64,000 nucleotides of DNA. Source: Candidatus Frackibacter sp. WG13 (GTDB taxonomy: Bacteria > Bacillota > Halanaerobiia > Halobacteroidales > Acetohalobiaceae). The notes under the pieces were generated by a model, which made no database searches, was not told the origin of the DNA, and was given only the letters and a program-made list of their open reading frames with translations. This document shows positions 63,377 to 64,000 of the stretch, in pieces (position 1 is the first letter of the stretch; the number at the start of each line of letters is the position of its first letter). Location: NCBI RefSeq assembly GCF_900114655.1, contig NZ_FOTT01000006.1, forward strand, positions 1 to 64,000, in the 5' to 3' direction. A program made the translations under genes and the position numbers.

Positions 63377-63857
63377 ACTTTTTCCTCCTAATATTTATAT
63401 AATTTAAATTCTGTTATGGTTATGTAGTTTAATTTTTCATATAAATTAAATAATTACATTATTACTTTACAAAATTATATTTACAAAACAAACTTATTTT
63501 AAAGAAAACAAACAACCACTACTTATATTATGTATTGTATAAACACGCTTATTATCCTGCTTTTATAAATATAGATTCTTTTTTCTGCATTATTCTGCCA
63601 TTGCATTTTAGGTGTTTAATACTTCCCAATAATTAAATAACCTCTAGTTTAATTGCTTTTGGCCTTATTAAAATTTAGTTCTAGTACCATTGTGAGGAAA
63701 ACAAACAACTGTTATAAAATAATTAAACCTAGGTTTAAACCTAGGTTTTTTAATATCTTTCTCTAAACTCCCTAATATAAACTTTATCCTGTGCTTTTAA
63801 AGATATTATAGATCTTAATTTCCTATTTGTTAAATAAAAAATTATTATACTTTAACT
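63377..63857. other. AT-rich gap upstream of the DruA-like gene
   Basis: No gene seen. Holds two exact copies of GAAAACAAACAAC (63504-63516 and 63697-63709) and the palindromic terminator at 63725-63747. The promoter of the DruA-like gene should lie in the part below 63500 but no clear -35/-10 pair stood out. Confidence 0.55.
63725..63747. terminator. palindromic terminator between the edge gene and the DruA-like gene
   Basis: AAACCTAGG and CCTAGGTTT pair around TTTAAA. A run of six T follows on the plus strand; on the minus strand TTTAATTATTTT follows. It lies about 110 bp past the stop of the partial gene at the right edge. Confidence 0.7.
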
Positions 63858-64000
63858 TTATAATAATATTTTTGGCTGTTTTTCAATATAAACCCTTTCT
63901 TTATTATATGAAACACTAAATCCTTTTAGATTCATACCATTTTCTATACATTCATACATCAAAGTTTTGAATTCTTCGATTTCATTATTAATAATAACTT
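63858..64000 (-). CDS. C-terminal end of a gene cut by the window edge
   Basis: An open frame runs from the right edge to a TAA at 63858-63860 (46 visible residues, reading VIINNEIEEFKTLMYECIEN, then GMNLKGFSVSYNKERVYIEK and a short end). No family can be named from this piece. It is on the same strand as the DruA-like gene but separated by about 480 bp and a terminator, so it is probably a separate unit. Confidence 0.6.
   Translation of the reverse strand, partial: VIINNEIEEFKTLMYECIENGMNLKGFSVSYNKERVYIEKQPKILL

Overview
The window reads as chromosome of a low-GC, spore-forming, anaerobic Firmicute adapted to salt, most like the Halanaerobiales/Halobacteroidaceae (inference). The gene orders are typical Firmicute ones: ysgA-like/pheS/pheT, infC-rpmI-rplT, ytxC-thrS and polA-mutM-ytaF-coaE. 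Spore genes are present (sleB-ypeB, cotJA-cotJB-cotJC, ytxC, ytaF), and K+ uptake genes are heavily duplicated. Nearly everything lies on the minus strand. The exceptions are an SLH surface protein, a ferredoxin and one tRNA-Leu near 55-57.7 kb.

Layout. 0-0.5 kb: four near-consensus promoters in tandem point off the left edge, in the style of an rRNA operon. 0.5-4.6 kb: pheST behind a Phe T-box with an unusually long leader. 4.6-15.7 kb: an RNA methyltransferase, then a K+ uptake locus with two KtrAB systems, a TrkH with a split TrkA, a histidine kinase and two response regulators. Its main operon starts behind a c-di-AMP riboswitch. 15.7-20.4 kb: infC (AUU start)-rpmI-rplT behind an L20-type leader, thrS behind a Thr T-box, and ytxC. 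20.5-22.4 kb: a lipoprotein, a 5'-truncated hslO and a Cys-Leu-Val tRNA operon. 22.5-27.7 kb: a glucose-type PTS operon, glcT-ptsG-crr-ptsH-ptsI, behind an antiterminator/terminator switch. 27.7-35.3 kb: germination and spore-coat genes, cold-shock protein, hemerythrin and an ABC-F ATPase. 35.5-39.2 kb: a siroheme reductase fused to TusA, then a metal-ligand-rich secreted protein with two SHOCT proteins. 39.3-44.6 kb: tRNA-Leu, a UTRA-type regulator and a peptide ABC transporter operon with no binding-protein gene. 44.7-55 kb: transglycosylase, mgsA, coaE, ytaF, mutM, a CDF transporter with a previously uncalled 44-residue membrane ORF, tldE/tldD and polA. 55-57.7 kb: SLH protein, HTH/zinc protein, ferredoxin and tRNA-Leu(CAA).

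57.7-64 kb is different in character. It is visibly AT-richer, lies directly 3' of tRNA-Leu(CAA), and carries a DruA-family (DUF4338) protein, an FRG-domain protein and an unrecognised 364-residue protein. Between the first two sits an RNA hairpin that would mask the ribosome site of a 13-codon ORF. This is the best candidate here for an undescribed, probably anti-phage, system. Promoter, terminator and RNA calls come from reading the sequence by eye. No database or folding program was used.
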